DNA from: an uncultured Clostridia bacterium | GTDB lineage: Bacteria > Bacillota > Clostridia > Lachnospirales > Bianqueaceae | Reading direction: 5' to 3' | Assembly (NCBI GenBank): GCA_944376225.1 | Contig: CALWBZ010000115.1 | Coordinates: 1-42,891 of the forward strand | DNA: 42,891 nucleotides | Shown here: one piece after another, positions 1 through 8,251 of the stretch | Layout: every line of letters starts with the position of its first letter | How positions within the stretch are numbered: position 1 is the stretch's first letter | The notes under the pieces: generated by a model | What the model was told of the DNA's origin: nothing | Databases searched by the model: none | What the model saw: only the letters and a program-made list of their open reading frames with translations | Made by a program: the position numbers and the translations under genes

Positions 1-18
1 GTGTGATAAACTTGACAT
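1..18 (-). CDS. possible start of a minus-strand gene leaving the window
   Basis: On the minus strand an AAAAGGAG ribosome binding site lies 9 bases before an ATG at 18-16. The six codons that remain read MSSLSH before the window ends. The SD and spacing are good, but too little coding sequence is visible to name a product or even to be sure it is a gene. An 11-bp inverted repeat (18-28 with 83-93) brackets the leader just before this ATG. Confidence 0.3.
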
Positions 19-93
19 ACAAGGATTCTCCTTTTGATTTGACTATTGGTTTTTGGACAACTCCAGTATATCACATCATGGTGAATCCTTGTA
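18..93. repeat. 11-bp perfect inverted repeat, arms about 54 bp apart
   Basis: TACAAGGATTC at 18-28 is exactly repeated in inverted orientation as GAATCCTTGTA at 83-93. On the minus strand the second arm ends at a putative start codon and abuts its SD. A folded transcript could therefore hide that site; alternatively the arms are ends of a small mobile element. No coding sequence is visible between them. Confidence 0.5.
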
Positions 94-102
94 CTTATTT
101 TG

Positions 103-1065
103 TTACCTATCTATTGTAACCCAACAGTTTTCGAGACGGCTCCGTAAGGCGGTTTTAACGCTTTCGGGGGCGAAGGCGGCCTGTATGGAATAAAGGTTTA
201 CCTGTCGAATCTCCTCCGGAGTCAGGGACAAAAGACGGTATTCGTTTAAGAGCGTGGTTTGGGATACGGTCATGTTGTCCGTATTGACCGTGACCGGAAG
301 TCCGCGGCGAAGGTAATCGCGCAGAGGATAATCCGTGGCAGAAGAAACGGCCCGGGTCTGAAGGTTGCTGGAGGGACACAGCTCAAGGGGAATCCGGCGG
401 GACAGGACTTCTTCCAATAGGCCGGGGTCTTCCCGCAGGCGCACGCCATGACCGATCCGGGCGGCGCCGAAGCGAATCGCGGACCGGATACTCTCCGGAC
501 CGGCGGCTTCCCCGGCATGGATCGTAAAAGGAACCCGGGCACTTCGCGCGGCCGCGAAGAGATCCTCGTAAGAACCTGTGGGATACAGACCCTCCGCGCC
601 GGCAAGATCCAGGGCGCAGACTCCTTTGTCTAAATACAGGGAAGCAAGACGCAGAGTCTCCAGGTTTTCCCTTTCGTTCCCCTCTCCCCGCATGCAGCAT
701 AGGATGAGGCAGACGGGAAAGGGAGCGTCTGCCAGGCCGGATAAAGCGCCTTTTAGAATGTCTTCCTGGCTGTAATGTTCCCGGGTGTGCAGCTGGGGGG
801 CAAAGCGAATCTCGGCATACCAGAGTCCCTGGGCGTGCAGGCGTCCGATCAGATCCCGCACCGCGAGTTCCATATTCTGAGGGGTTTGCAATAGCAGCAG
901 GGGGAGATCGAAGCAGCGCAAATACTCGTTCAGATCCTGACAATGGGGGGAGGCCTGGATGTGGGGAGAAAGAGGATCCGGCAGACAGACTCCCTGTTTT
1001 TGGGCCAGGGAACGAATCAGATCGGGGGAAAGAGAACCGTCAAGGTGTACATGTAAATCGATCAT
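103..1065 (-). CDS. add: adenosine deaminase
   Basis: This 320-residue protein hydrolytically deaminates adenosine (and deoxyadenosine) to inosine in cytoplasmic purine salvage. The metal-dependent amidohydrolase signature is complete: the HVHLDGS motif with H5 and H7 as zinc ligands, HAGEA with H183 and the catalytic E186, IGHG with H206, and the NTDN motif with metal-binding D263. Length is typical for bacterial Add. The gene is divergent from the membrane-protein gene at 1150, with an 84-bp gap carrying that gene's promoter. No purine-transport or nucleoside gene sits beside it, so it looks like a standalone salvage gene. Adenine deaminase is a related alternative, but the early HxH and the NTDN ending fit Add well. 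Confidence 0.93.
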   Translation of the reverse strand: MIDLHVHLDGSLSPDLIRSLAQKQGVCLPDPLSPHIQASPHCQDLNEYLRCFDLPLLLLQTPQNMELAVRDLIGRLHAQGLWYAEIRFAPQLHTREHYSQEDILKGALSGLADAPFPVCLILCCMRGEGNERENLETLRLASLYLDKGVCALDLAGAEGLYPTGSYEDLFAAARSARVPFTIHAGEAAGPESIRSAIRFGAARIGHGVRLREDPGLLEEVLSRRIPLELCPSSNLQTRAVSSATDYPLRDYLRRGLPVTVNTDNMTVSQTTLLNEYRLLSLTPEEIRQVNLYSIQAAFAPESVKTALRSRLENCWVTIDR

Positions 1066-1094
1066 ACGATGACCTCCTGAATTATGAATTTACA

Positions 1095-1123
1095 TTGACA
1101 AAAGAACATAGATTGAATATACT
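1095..1123 (+). promoter_or_regulatory. sigma-A promoter of the 1150 gene
   Basis: TTGACA (1095-1100), a 17-bp spacer and TATACT (1118-1123) form a near-consensus promoter. It lies 27 bp before the ATG at 1150, with SD-like GAGAGG in between. Confidence 0.8.
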
Positions 1124-1149
1124 GAGAAAAAAAAGAGAGGAACAAGATC

Positions 1150-1941
1150 ATGGAGTGGATACGGGAGTACGGCTGGTTTTTCTTTATATACGCCGCGCTG
1201 GGATGGTGCGGAGAGGTAGCCTTCGCCGCGATAAAGGAAAGGCGTTTTGTCAATCGAGGGTTCTTAAACGGGCCGCTATGCCCCATATACGGCGTAGGAG
1301 TGGCGGTGATTGTGGGGATGGGAGATATCGCGGGGGATAACGTATTTCTCCTGTTCGTCCTTTCCGCCTTCGTCACGTCTCTGATCGAGCTTCTGACAGG
1401 CTATATATTGGAGAAACTGTTTCATACCCGGTGGTGGGATTATTCCGGTATGCCCCTTAATATAGGCGGTTACATATGTCTGCCCTTTTCTCTTCTTTGG
1501 GGAATCGCCTGCATTGTGATCATCAAAGTCATACACCCGGCTATCGCCTCTTTTGTGGGCTGGATCCCTTCCCTGATGGGCTGGATCCTTCTGTCTGTGT
1601 TTACGATCTTATTGCTGGTGGATCTGTATGTGACGGTTTCCCGTACCTCGAAGAACCTGCGTCGGCTGCAGCGGTTGGAGGAACTGGCGGTCTCCTTACG
1701 GGAGTTCTCGGATATTCTGGGACAGAAGATTTCGGAGACCACGCTGGAGGCGGAGAAGCGCGCGGATCTGGAGAAACAGAAGAAGGAATTTGAAGAACGT
1801 AAACAGGAGATGGAGAAATTGCTCGCGGAGAAGATGCCGGGCCTCAATCGTCATCTGAAGGCCTTCCCCAAGCTGCAATCCAAAAGATTTAAGGAATCAT
1901 TGGAGAAAATTCGGGAAAACTATAAGCAGAACAAGAAGTAG
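1150..1941 (+). CDS. CmpB-like putative ABC transporter permease with C-terminal coiled coil
   Basis: This 263-residue integral membrane protein belongs to the 'putative ABC transporter type IV' (ABC_trans_CmpB) family. The diagnostic motifs are visible: NRGFLNGPLCPIYGVG near residue 38, and WWDYSGMPLNIGGYICLPFS around residues 97-116. Four to five hydrophobic segments span residues 8-165. The last 90 residues (about 170-263) are highly charged and rich in Glu/Lys with heptad spacing, so probably a cytoplasmic coiled coil. No ATPase partner is nearby, and transport activity in this family is only inferred. A paralogue with the same core lies at 5127-5948 on the other strand. The serine hydrolase follows after 15 bp and is probably co-transcribed. 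Confidence 0.75.
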   Translation: MEWIREYGWFFFIYAALGWCGEVAFAAIKERRFVNRGFLNGPLCPIYGVGVAVIVGMGDIAGDNVFLLFVLSAFVTSLIELLTGYILEKLFHTRWWDYSGMPLNIGGYICLPFSLLWGIACIVIIKVIHPAIASFVGWIPSLMGWILLSVFTILLLVDLYVTVSRTSKNLRRLQRLEELAVSLREFSDILGQKISETTLEAEKRADLEKQKKEFEERKQEMEKLLAEKMPGLNRHLKAFPKLQSKRFKESLEKIRENYKQNKK

Positions 1942-1956
1942 GAGGGGGCAGGAAAG

Positions 1957-3729
1957 ATGGATCTGCGAGTACAGAAGCGCACTTTGGAATGGCTGTATTA
2001 TCTTTTTTCACAGAAGAACGAAGAGGCGGCCAGAATCCCCTTTACGCCCAGCAAGAGGGCGTTGGCCCAGGATTTTCCGAAGAGCGAGCCTCTGGAGAGA
2101 TCTATACCGGAACGGGAGGGCGTATCCAGCGCGTATATTCAGGCCTTTTGGGAAGGACTCCGGCAGGATCCCCAGATGCATGTGCATACCTGTCTGATTT
2201 TGCGGCACGGGAAGGTGATCAGCGAGGGGAGTTTCGCTCCCTACCGAGCCGATCTGTGGCACGCCACCTACTCGGTGTGTAAGAGCCTTACCGGTTTAGC
2301 CATCGGTCTGTTGGTAGATGAGGGGAAGCTTGAGTTAGACGACCGGATCGTGGATCTTCTGGCGGATCAGGCGGGGCCCCTCGCCCAGCTGCGCCAGTCC
2401 CGCCTGACCTCCAGGCATCTGCTTACGATGACGAGCGGCGTCCTCTATAACGAGGCGGCCTCCGTCACGGAGGAGGAGTGGATCAAGGGATTTTTAGAAT
2501 CCGCCGTGAAGGGAAAGCCCGGAGAGCGGTTTCAATATAACAGCATGAATTCCTATGTGCTGGCCTCCATCGTGTGCCGGGCCAGCGGCATGAGCCTGAG
2601 CGAGTATCTGCAAGAGAAGATCTTTCGCCCCATGGGCATCCGGAGGATTCTGTGGGAGACAAGCCCGGAAGGAATCGAAAAAGGGGGCTGGGGCCTCTAT
2701 ATGACACCGGAAGACATGGCCAAAATCGGTCAGCTGTTCCTGCAAAAGGGAAGATGGAAGGACCGGCAGCTCGTTTCCTCCCAGTGGATCGAGAAAAGCT
2801 GCGAAAAGCAGGTAGAGGCGGGAGAGTACGGATACGGCTATCAGATTTGGATGGGCCGGGAGCCGGGGTCTTTTCAGATGAACGGGATGCTGGGACAGAA
2901 CATCATGGTCTTCCCACGAACGGATATGGTCGTAGTCACCACGGCGGGGAATATCGAACTGGAGGCACGCTGTCCGCTGGCCGAATATATCGAGCTTTTT
3001 TTCGGAGAGGGTTTTCATCCCGGAGAGGTGACGGAAGACCCCGCCGCCTATCAATCTCTTCGATGGGTACAGGAAGATCCGGGACGGATCCGAATACCCC
3101 AGGCGGCCGTCGCTAACCGGCGTATTTTGGGGAAAAACCATCAGAGCATCAGAAGTTCTCAGGCGGACATTCGGCATGGAATTCGCTTGCTCGAGGGCCA
3201 AACCTATCGACTGACGAGGGGAAGCGCGGCTCTTCTCCCGGTTTTCATCCAGGCGACGCAGAATAATTTCCCCGAGCCCGTCTCCCGCATGGGGTTTCTT
3301 CGGGAAGCAGGGGAATTCTGGGTATGGATGGAGGCGGGAGCAGAAACCTACCGGCTGCGGATCGGATTGGAGCGAGGCTGCGAGCAGAAGCTCCGGATAC
3401 GAGGCGAGGTGTACTGGGTCAGCGTGCAAGGGGATTTCTGCCAGAGCGAGGACCGCATTCTCGTGCTGCGCCTTCGGATCTGTTTCCTGGAATGCGCCAA
3501 TGAACGGCATATCAAGATTTATCTCCAGCCCGACGGTCTTGTGACATGGTGGAGCGAGGTGCCGGGGCCGGAGATGGCCCTAGACGCCATCGATGTGGTG
3601 GCTGCGGGCGGTCTGATCAACACGCTGATCAGCCGTATGGATCCCGGTTTTTTCGTTTATAAGCTCAAGAAAACCTTTCAGCCAAGGCTTTTTTGGGAGC
3701 GGGAAGAAGAGCCTAGTGACGCTGGCTGA
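1957..3729 (+). CDS. serine hydrolase, beta-lactamase/penicillin-binding-protein fold
   Basis: This 590-residue protein has an N-terminal serine-hydrolase domain (about 55-345) of the beta-lactamase/EstB/DD-peptidase class. The SxxK nucleophile motif is SVCK (S106, K109), and the second motif tyrosine is in the YNS stretch at 194-196. No signal peptide is visible, so it is probably cytoplasmic. That makes an esterase or amidase more likely than a true lactamase. The C-terminal 240 residues form a beta-rich region I do not recognise. It starts 15 bp after the CmpB-like gene with AGGAGG as SD. Its 3' end overlaps the convergent phosphatase gene by 17 bp, with no terminator between them. The natural substrate cannot be read from sequence. 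Confidence 0.8.
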   Translation: MDLRVQKRTLEWLYYLFSQKNEEAARIPFTPSKRALAQDFPKSEPLERSIPEREGVSSAYIQAFWEGLRQDPQMHVHTCLILRHGKVISEGSFAPYRADLWHATYSVCKSLTGLAIGLLVDEGKLELDDRIVDLLADQAGPLAQLRQSRLTSRHLLTMTSGVLYNEAASVTEEEWIKGFLESAVKGKPGERFQYNSMNSYVLASIVCRASGMSLSEYLQEKIFRPMGIRRILWETSPEGIEKGGWGLYMTPEDMAKIGQLFLQKGRWKDRQLVSSQWIEKSCEKQVEAGEYGYGYQIWMGREPGSFQMNGMLGQNIMVFPRTDMVVVTTAGNIELEARCPLAEYIELFFGEGFHPGEVTEDPAAYQSLRWVQEDPGRIRIPQAAVANRRILGKNHQSIRSSQADIRHGIRLLEGQTYRLTRGSAALLPVFIQATQNNFPEPVSRMGFLREAGEFWVWMEAGAETYRLRIGLERGCEQKLRIRGEVYWVSVQGDFCQSEDRILVLRLRICFLECANERHIKIYLQPDGLVTWWSEVPGPEMALDAIDVVAAGGLINTLISRMDPGFFVYKLKKTFQPRLFWEREEEPSDAG

Positions 3730-4438
3730 AGTCGTCGTAGGTCTCGCAAAAGCGAGCGGCGAAGGAAGGTTCTTCATCATGAGCGTATAAATGAGAAAGG
3801 TCGCCAAAGGACAGGCAGCGAAAGACGGCGACGCCCTTCTCTCGTTCTTCCGTGACGAGGGTAGTAACAGAGGAAGGCAGGGCGCAAAAATGGTGCCATA
3901 AGGGCATGGGGGAGACGTTCATGAGATGGGAGAGCATGACGCATTCTACGCCGAAATGACAGAAGAAAGCGACGGTATCCTTATTGGCGCGCAGCGCCTC
4001 ATAATAATCGCCCCGACGTCGGTATCCGTGACGACCGAGGACATCGTCAAGCCCCTGAAAGACGCGATCGGCCTCGGCTTCCACATCTCCCGTCTGCATG
4101 ACGGGGGTCCGGGCCCAGAGGGAAGCATCGTAAAAGCGAGAATCGCGCAGCCAGTAAGAAGGCTTGAAATCCCAGGGATTGCGGGGCTTATTGGTTTCGG
4201 GATCCTGTACCGGGGCGTAAAATTCCCGCAGCCAGGGAAGGGTGACGGCTTCTTTGCCGGACAGTTTCAGGTAAGGGGCCGCGGTACGCCGCGCCCGGCC
4301 CAAGGGGGAGAGGTATACGGCATCGATGGAGAGCTTCGAGAGGCGTTCCGCCAATAAGTCCGCTTCTCGGGAGCCTTTTTCGGTGACGGAGTCCAGGGCG
4401 TAATCGGGATCGCCGTGACGTATGATGAGTAATCGCAT
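3713..4438 (-). CDS. histidine phosphatase (phosphoglycerate mutase-like) family protein
   Basis: This 241-residue cytoplasmic enzyme belongs to the branch-1 histidine phosphatase superfamily. The N-terminal RHG triad (R7-H8-G9) supplies the phospho-acceptor histidine. The second catalytic histidine is H161 in FFCHFG, and SPLGRARRTA (44-53) is the conserved second arginine region. It carries an inserted middle section (75-150) compared with short PhoE/CobC types. Substrate specificity cannot be assigned. It lies downstream of rubrerythrin on the same strand but is separated from it by a strong hairpin terminator at 4469-4495. Its 3' end runs 17 bp into the serine hydrolase gene. Confidence 0.85.
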   Translation of the reverse strand: MRLLIIRHGDPDYALDSVTEKGSREADLLAERLSKLSIDAVYLSPLGRARRTAAPYLKLSGKEAVTLPWLREFYAPVQDPETNKPRNPWDFKPSYWLRDSRFYDASLWARTPVMQTGDVEAEADRVFQGLDDVLGRHGYRRRGDYYEALRANKDTVAFFCHFGVECVMLSHLMNVSPMPLWHHFCALPSSVTTLVTEEREKGVAVFRCLSFGDLSHLYAHDEEPSFAARFCETYDDFSQRH

Positions 4439-4468
4439 GATTTTTGGTTCCTTTCAATATAGAAAAAG

Positions 4469-4495
4469 GGGGATGCCGCTTGTTTCGGCATCCCC
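4469..4495 (-). terminator. rho-independent terminator after rubrerythrin
   Basis: On the minus strand GGGGATGCCG and CGGCATCCCC form a 10-bp stem with a 7-base loop. It is followed by CTTTTTCT and lies just after the rubrerythrin stop codon. Confidence 0.85.
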
Positions 4496-4508
4496 TATCT
4501 TTCGGAAA

Positions 4509-5048
4509 TTAATAGTTCTCGGCCTTGATTTGGAAATAGGCCTTGGGATGAGCGCAAACCGGGCAGACCTCCGGCGCCTTCTTACCCACGACGATATGAC
4601 CGCAGTTGGAGCATTGCCAGATCATGTCTCCGTCTCTGGAGAAGACCAGTCCCTCCTGCACATTGGCCAGGAGCTTGCGATAACGCTCCTCATGCTCCTT
4701 CTCGATGGCTCCCACCATGGTGAAAAGGGCGGCGATATGATCAAATCCTTCTTCCTTCGCGGTCTCAGCGAAACCGGCGTACATATCGGTCCACTCGTAG
4801 TTCTCGCCGGCAGCAGCGTCCTCTAAGTTCTCGGCGGTAGAGGGAATACCGTCATGCAGCAGCTTAAACCAGATCTCCGCATGCTCCTTCTCGTTCGCGG
4901 CAGTCTCCTCGAAAATCTTGGCAATCTGCACGTAACCGTCCTTTCTCGCCTTGGAAGCGTAGAAGGTGTACTTATTGCGCGCCTGGGATTCCCCGGCGAA
5001 CGCCGCCATCAGATTGGCTTCTGTCTTGGTACCTTTTAATTCTTTCAT
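4509..5048 (-). CDS. rbr: rubrerythrin
   Basis: This 179-residue non-haem di-iron peroxidase reduces hydrogen peroxide in anaerobes and is normally fed electrons by rubredoxin or NAD(P)H oxidoreductases. The ferritin-like four-helix domain holds the E20, [10 protein letters not shown] (E53, H56) and GAIEKEH (E116, H119) iron-binding motifs. The C-terminal rubredoxin-like domain has CSNC (C146, C149) and CPVC (C162, C165). The start at 5048 follows AGAAAGGAG. It is monocistronic, with its own promoter at 5082-5110 and a terminator at 4469-4495. Its presence supports a strict anaerobe. Confidence 0.95.
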   Translation of the reverse strand: MKELKGTKTEANLMAAFAGESQARNKYTFYASKARKDGYVQIAKIFEETAANEKEHAEIWFKLLHDGIPSTAENLEDAAAGENYEWTDMYAGFAETAKEEGFDHIAALFTMVGAIEKEHEERYRKLLANVQEGLVFSRDGDMIWQCSNCGHIVVGKKAPEVCPVCAHPKAYFQIKAENY

Positions 5049-5081
5049 GATCCAGATCTCCTTTCTGTGAAATCTACTCTT

Positions 5082-5110
5082 ATCATAGTGGGAGAAAGGG
5101 GAAAAGTCAA
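5082..5110 (-). promoter_or_regulatory. promoter of rubrerythrin
   Basis: On the minus strand TTGACT (5110-5105), a 17-bp spacer and TATGAT (5087-5082) lie about 34 bp before the ATG. No Per/Fur-type operator was recognised. Confidence 0.7.
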
Positions 5111-5126
5111 CCCCTTTTTCGAGGTT

Positions 5127-5948
5127 TTATTCGGAAAACCGATTGCGCGTCAGATATCGTTTTAAGGCGACGACGGCGGACTTATACCGATCTTCGTAAA
5201 GAAAGGAAAAAGCCTTTAATAGACGCTTGTGTACATGATTTCGATTCTTGAGCAGGGGCTCGCGCTTTTGAACCAATATCTCCGCCTCCTGGGCCTTGGC
5301 CTGCTTGTCCGACGCCCAGTTTTTTCGATCGAGTACGCTCATGACGGAACTCACGCTGCCGTACAGACTGATGCCCAGTTCCTCGGAAAGCTGATGCAGG
5401 CGAGCTTCAATATCGTTAAGAGCCTTCAGCCGTTTCGGATAAGAACGGATGGAGAGGAGCGTCACCGCGACGTCGATCACAAAAATCATGCTAAAGAGGC
5501 AAAGGAGGGGCACTCCCAGATTACGGGGACAATTGAGAATAAAGAAGGCGACGACGGGATGCAGAAATTTAGCCACTACCAGGCATCCCACGCCCCAAAG
5601 AAGGGAAAAGCGCAGACAGATATACCCGTGGAAATTAAAGCGGAATTGGGAATAGTTCCACCATTCATGATGAAAACACTTCTTTAGTAAAACGCCCGCC
5701 ACGAGCTCCAGCGCGGTAGTCAGGGCAACAGAGACAATGAAAAGCACGATCCAGTTTTCGGTAAAAGGTCTGAGGCAGAACAGGATCAGCGTGATTCCCA
5801 CACCATAGATGGGGCATACCGGGCCTCGAAGGAACCCGCGATTATCGAAGCTTTTCGTATCTAGGGCGACAAAGATAACCTCCGCGCACCATCCCAGGAA
5901 GGAATAGATCAGAAACATCCATATAAGGACATAAAAATCAAACCCCAT
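5127..5948 (-). CDS. CmpB-like putative ABC transporter permease, second copy
   Basis: This 273-residue membrane protein is a paralogue of the product at 1150-1941. It shares GWCAEVIF, NRGFLRGPVCPIYGVG (near residue 37) and the WWNYSQF...GYICLRFSLLWG block (about 95-120). Four or five hydrophobic segments are followed by a charged C-terminal tail (about 170-273) that differs from its paralogue and is more basic. The start is preceded by AAGGAGACC. It is transcribed toward rubrerythrin, but that gene has its own promoter. The transported substrate and any ATPase partner are unknown. Confidence 0.75.
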   Translation of the reverse strand: MGFDFYVLIWMFLIYSFLGWCAEVIFVALDTKSFDNRGFLRGPVCPIYGVGITLILFCLRPFTENWIVLFIVSVALTTALELVAGVLLKKCFHHEWWNYSQFRFNFHGYICLRFSLLWGVGCLVVAKFLHPVVAFFILNCPRNLGVPLLCLFSMIFVIDVAVTLLSIRSYPKRLKALNDIEARLHQLSEELGISLYGSVSSVMSVLDRKNWASDKQAKAQEAEILVQKREPLLKNRNHVHKRLLKAFSFLYEDRYKSAVVALKRYLTRNRFSE

Positions 5949-6105
5949 AATGGTCTCCTTATTTCTTTATGATATATTTATTATACAAGACTTTGAGAGG
6001 CCCGTCAATGCAGGAAAGATTAAGATTCCATAAAAGCTCGTTTAGGAAAGTGGAGAAATGGACAGGTTTTGTATACAATGGTCCTTTTTTCAAGAGGCGG
6101 ATTAT

Positions 6106-6190
6106 GGTACAATAGGCGCAACGAGACAGTATTCTCATAGGAAAGAGAATGAGCTGCGCCCCGAGTTTGCCGCCAAAGGGCGTCAAACTC
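6106..6190 (+). promoter_or_regulatory. leader element copy A: extended -10 plus two hairpins
   Basis: TGGTACAAT (6106-6113 core) leads directly into GGCGCA (6115-6120). That sequence pairs with TGCGCC (6155-6160) around an inner ATTCTC/GAGAAT stem. A second hairpin, GAGTTTG...CAAACTC (6163-6190), contains an inner CGCC/GGCG stem and an AAAG loop. The same arrangement recurs at 24902-24983, and partly at 6220-6287 and 36366-36418. No T-run follows either hairpin, so these are not ordinary terminators. No known riboswitch consensus was recognised. Confidence 0.7.
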
Positions 6191-6219
6191 CCCTGGGAAA
6201 CTGAGCTTAAAGTGCTAGA

Positions 6220-6287
6220 GGCGCAGCAAGACAGTATTCTCATAGGAAAGAGAATGAGCTGCGCCCTGAGTTTGCCGCCAAAGGGCG
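6220..6287 (+). repeat. leader element copy B, promoterless and truncated at its 3' end
   Basis: GGCGCAGC (6220-6227) pairs with GCTGCGCC (6258-6265) around ATTCTC/GAGAAT, nearly identical in sequence to copy A. GAGTTTG with the CGCC/GGCG core follows, but the closing CAAACTC arm is missing. The -10 position has degenerated to TGCTAG. It looks like a partial tandem duplication of copy A, about 35 bp before the propeller gene. Confidence 0.65.
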
Positions 6288-6321
6288 CAAAGAAACCAAA
6301 TCGAGAAAGGAATGGGGTCAT

Positions 6322-8136
6322 ATGAGTTATCGGGAAGATGTATTAAAAGAAGACAGGATCAGGGTTCGCGGAGCCAAGGAGGCGGATATCCGTTTTCAGG
6401 ACGGGGGACTGCGTCACGCGGTAGGCGTCAAGAATTATCAGATTATGCGCGCCTGCAGGGATGACGTGGAGGCGTCGGGGGACGGGTTCGGATGGACCTA
6501 TAACCACGCGGCAATGATCGCCTGGTGGCAGGGAAGATTCTTCGTAGAATACCTGTCCAATGTACAGACGGAGCATATGCCGCCGGGACAGACGCTGCTT
6601 TGCCATTCCCAGGACGGTCGTCACTGGAGTAAACCCCAGGTGATCTTCCCCTCGATCGAGGTGCCCACAGCCCCCTATCTGGGACCGGGCAAGGAACTTC
6701 TGGGAGAGACGACGCCGGCGATTTGTCACCAGCGGATGGGATTTTACGTCACGACGGAGGGAAAGCTTTTGGTCAGCGCCTTTTACGGTATCTCCCCCCA
6801 TATTCACATCGCGCCCAATAACGGGTACGGGGTGGGTCGGGTCGTGCGGGAGATTTATCCGGATCTGTCCCTGTCGCCGATCTATTTTATCCGGTATAAC
6901 GCTCCGGGCGGCTATACGCGGGAGAATACCGATGTCTTCCCGTATTTCGAGGAGAGCGGCGACTGTGATTTTGTGAAGGCCTGCCGGGAGTACCTGGACA
7001 ACCGTTTGGTAATCCAGCAGTGGTGGGAGGAACAGCGGTATGATTCCGAACTGTTTACGGTGCCGGGCGGACAGGCGCTCAGCTACTATACCCTTCCCTG
7101 TGGAGACATCATGGGCGTGTATAAAAACGGAGCCGTCATTCGCAGTAAGGACGGGGGCGAAACCTGGTCGGACCGCAAGCTTTCGTACTCGTTAGAGACC
7201 AATACGGCGAAGGTGTGGGGGCAGAAGACTTCCGACGGCAGATATGCCCTGGTGTATAACCCCTCCCGAAACGGGGCTCATCGTTGGCCCCTAGCGGTGA
7301 CGACGGGGGACAACGGCGAGGATTTTGAGGAGCTTTTGGCGATCGTGCCGGAGATCTCGCCTTGCCGGTACGAGGGGGGCCTCAAGAATCTGGGAGCCCA
7401 GTATATGCGGGGCATCTGCGAGTCCAATCCCCAGGCGCCGGACGGCAAGATGTGGCTTACTTACAGTGTGAATAAAGAGGATATCTGGGTGTGCGAGGTG
7501 CCCGTGCCGATTCGGGGTGTCCAGGAAGAAGACGTGCGGGAGGATTTTTCGGATCTGAGCGCCTGGAACCTTTATATTCCCCAATGGACGAACGCGGAGA
7601 AGGCCGAGGAGGGTCTGCGCCTGTCGGATCGGGATCCTTATGACCGTCCCAGAGCGCAGAGAGCCATAGTTCCGGCGGCGCTCTGCGAGGTGAAAACCAG
7701 CCTGAAGGCGGAAAATCTGCGGGAAGGGACCGGGATGATCGTTGAGGCCCAGGACCGTCACGGCAAACAGGCTCTTAGGCTGATGTTTGACGCCGACGGC
7801 ATGCTGCGGGTCAAGACCGGCGGCGCGCCCAGAGAGTGGACGGAATATCCCACGGGAACCTGGATCGACGTGACCCTGCGTTTAGACTGCGTCAAGGGCT
7901 CGGCCCATGCCACCCTGTCCTGGGAGGGAAAGCAGGCGGAACGGGAGTTTAACTTTAACCAGCCCCTGGAGCAGGTAGAGAGAATCCTGTTTACGACGAA
8001 GGCCACGCTGCCCTGGCAGACCTTCGAGGATTGCGGAAAGGGCGGCATGCTGAAGGATCTGCCCGAGGACAAGCCGAGAAAGGAGACGGCATATACCATA
8101 GGTCGTTTCGAGAGCAAGACGATCGCGGCGGAATGA
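6322..8136 (+). CDS. Asp-box (BNR/sialidase-type) beta-propeller protein
   Basis: This 604-residue protein has two clear Asp-box motifs of the S-x-D-G-x-x-W type: SQDGRHW near residue 97 and SKDGGETW near residue 275. These are the hallmark of the sialidase/BNR six-bladed propeller. The N-terminal 400 residues fit the propeller. From about residue 410 a DFSDLSAW... section resembles a LamG/jelly-roll carbohydrate-binding module. No signal peptide and no FRIP arginine motif were seen, so a classical secreted sialidase is doubtful. A cytoplasmic glycosidase or lyase acting on imported oligosaccharides is more likely. It is preceded by the leader repeats and followed after 115 bp by the isomerase. 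Confidence 0.65.
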   Translation: MSYREDVLKEDRIRVRGAKEADIRFQDGGLRHAVGVKNYQIMRACRDDVEASGDGFGWTYNHAAMIAWWQGRFFVEYLSNVQTEHMPPGQTLLCHSQDGRHWSKPQVIFPSIEVPTAPYLGPGKELLGETTPAICHQRMGFYVTTEGKLLVSAFYGISPHIHIAPNNGYGVGRVVREIYPDLSLSPIYFIRYNAPGGYTRENTDVFPYFEESGDCDFVKACREYLDNRLVIQQWWEEQRYDSELFTVPGGQALSYYTLPCGDIMGVYKNGAVIRSKDGGETWSDRKLSYSLETNTAKVWGQKTSDGRYALVYNPSRNGAHRWPLAVTTGDNGEDFEELLAIVPEISPCRYEGGLKNLGAQYMRGICESNPQAPDGKMWLTYSVNKEDIWVCEVPVPIRGVQEEDVREDFSDLSAWNLYIPQWTNAEKAEEGLRLSDRDPYDRPRAQRAIVPAALCEVKTSLKAENLREGTGMIVEAQDRHGKQALRLMFDADGMLRVKTGGAPREWTEYPTGTWIDVTLRLDCVKGSAHATLSWEGKQAEREFNFNQPLEQVERILFTTKATLPWQTFEDCGKGGMLKDLPEDKPRKETAYTIGRFESKTIAAE

Positions 8137-8154
8137 GGGAATTTGATTTTTGTA

Positions 8155-8220
8155 TTGCGTCCCAAGGTTCGGTTAGTGTATAATAGCGGTAAGAGGATGC
8201 TGTGGGACAACATGCAGCAT
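8155..8220 (+). promoter_or_regulatory. promoter and leader hairpin of the isomerase gene
   Basis: TTGCGT (8155-8160), an 18-bp spacer and TATAAT (8179-8184) form a promoter. The leader then holds ATGCTG (8197-8202) paired with CAGCAT (8215-8220). The isomerase therefore has its own start point inside the glycan cluster. Confidence 0.65.
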
Positions 8221-8251
8221 TGCTTTAATCTTACTTATCGGAGGGCTTATT

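Noticed and set aside
2494-3510. A 338-codon open frame antisense to the serine hydrolase
   Set aside because: The plus-strand frame has the SxxK and other motifs with a proper SD. The antisense frame has no recognisable domain and arises from high-GC codon bias.
3713-3729. The 17-bp convergent overlap of two genes as a regulatory antisense system
   Set aside because: Both stop codons are sound and short convergent overlaps are common; nothing else points to regulation.
5959-6321. A 120-residue minus-strand reading frame with an internal repeat
   Set aside because: It is simply the antisense of leader copies A and B; the internal repeat comes from the duplicated hairpins, and there is no SD.
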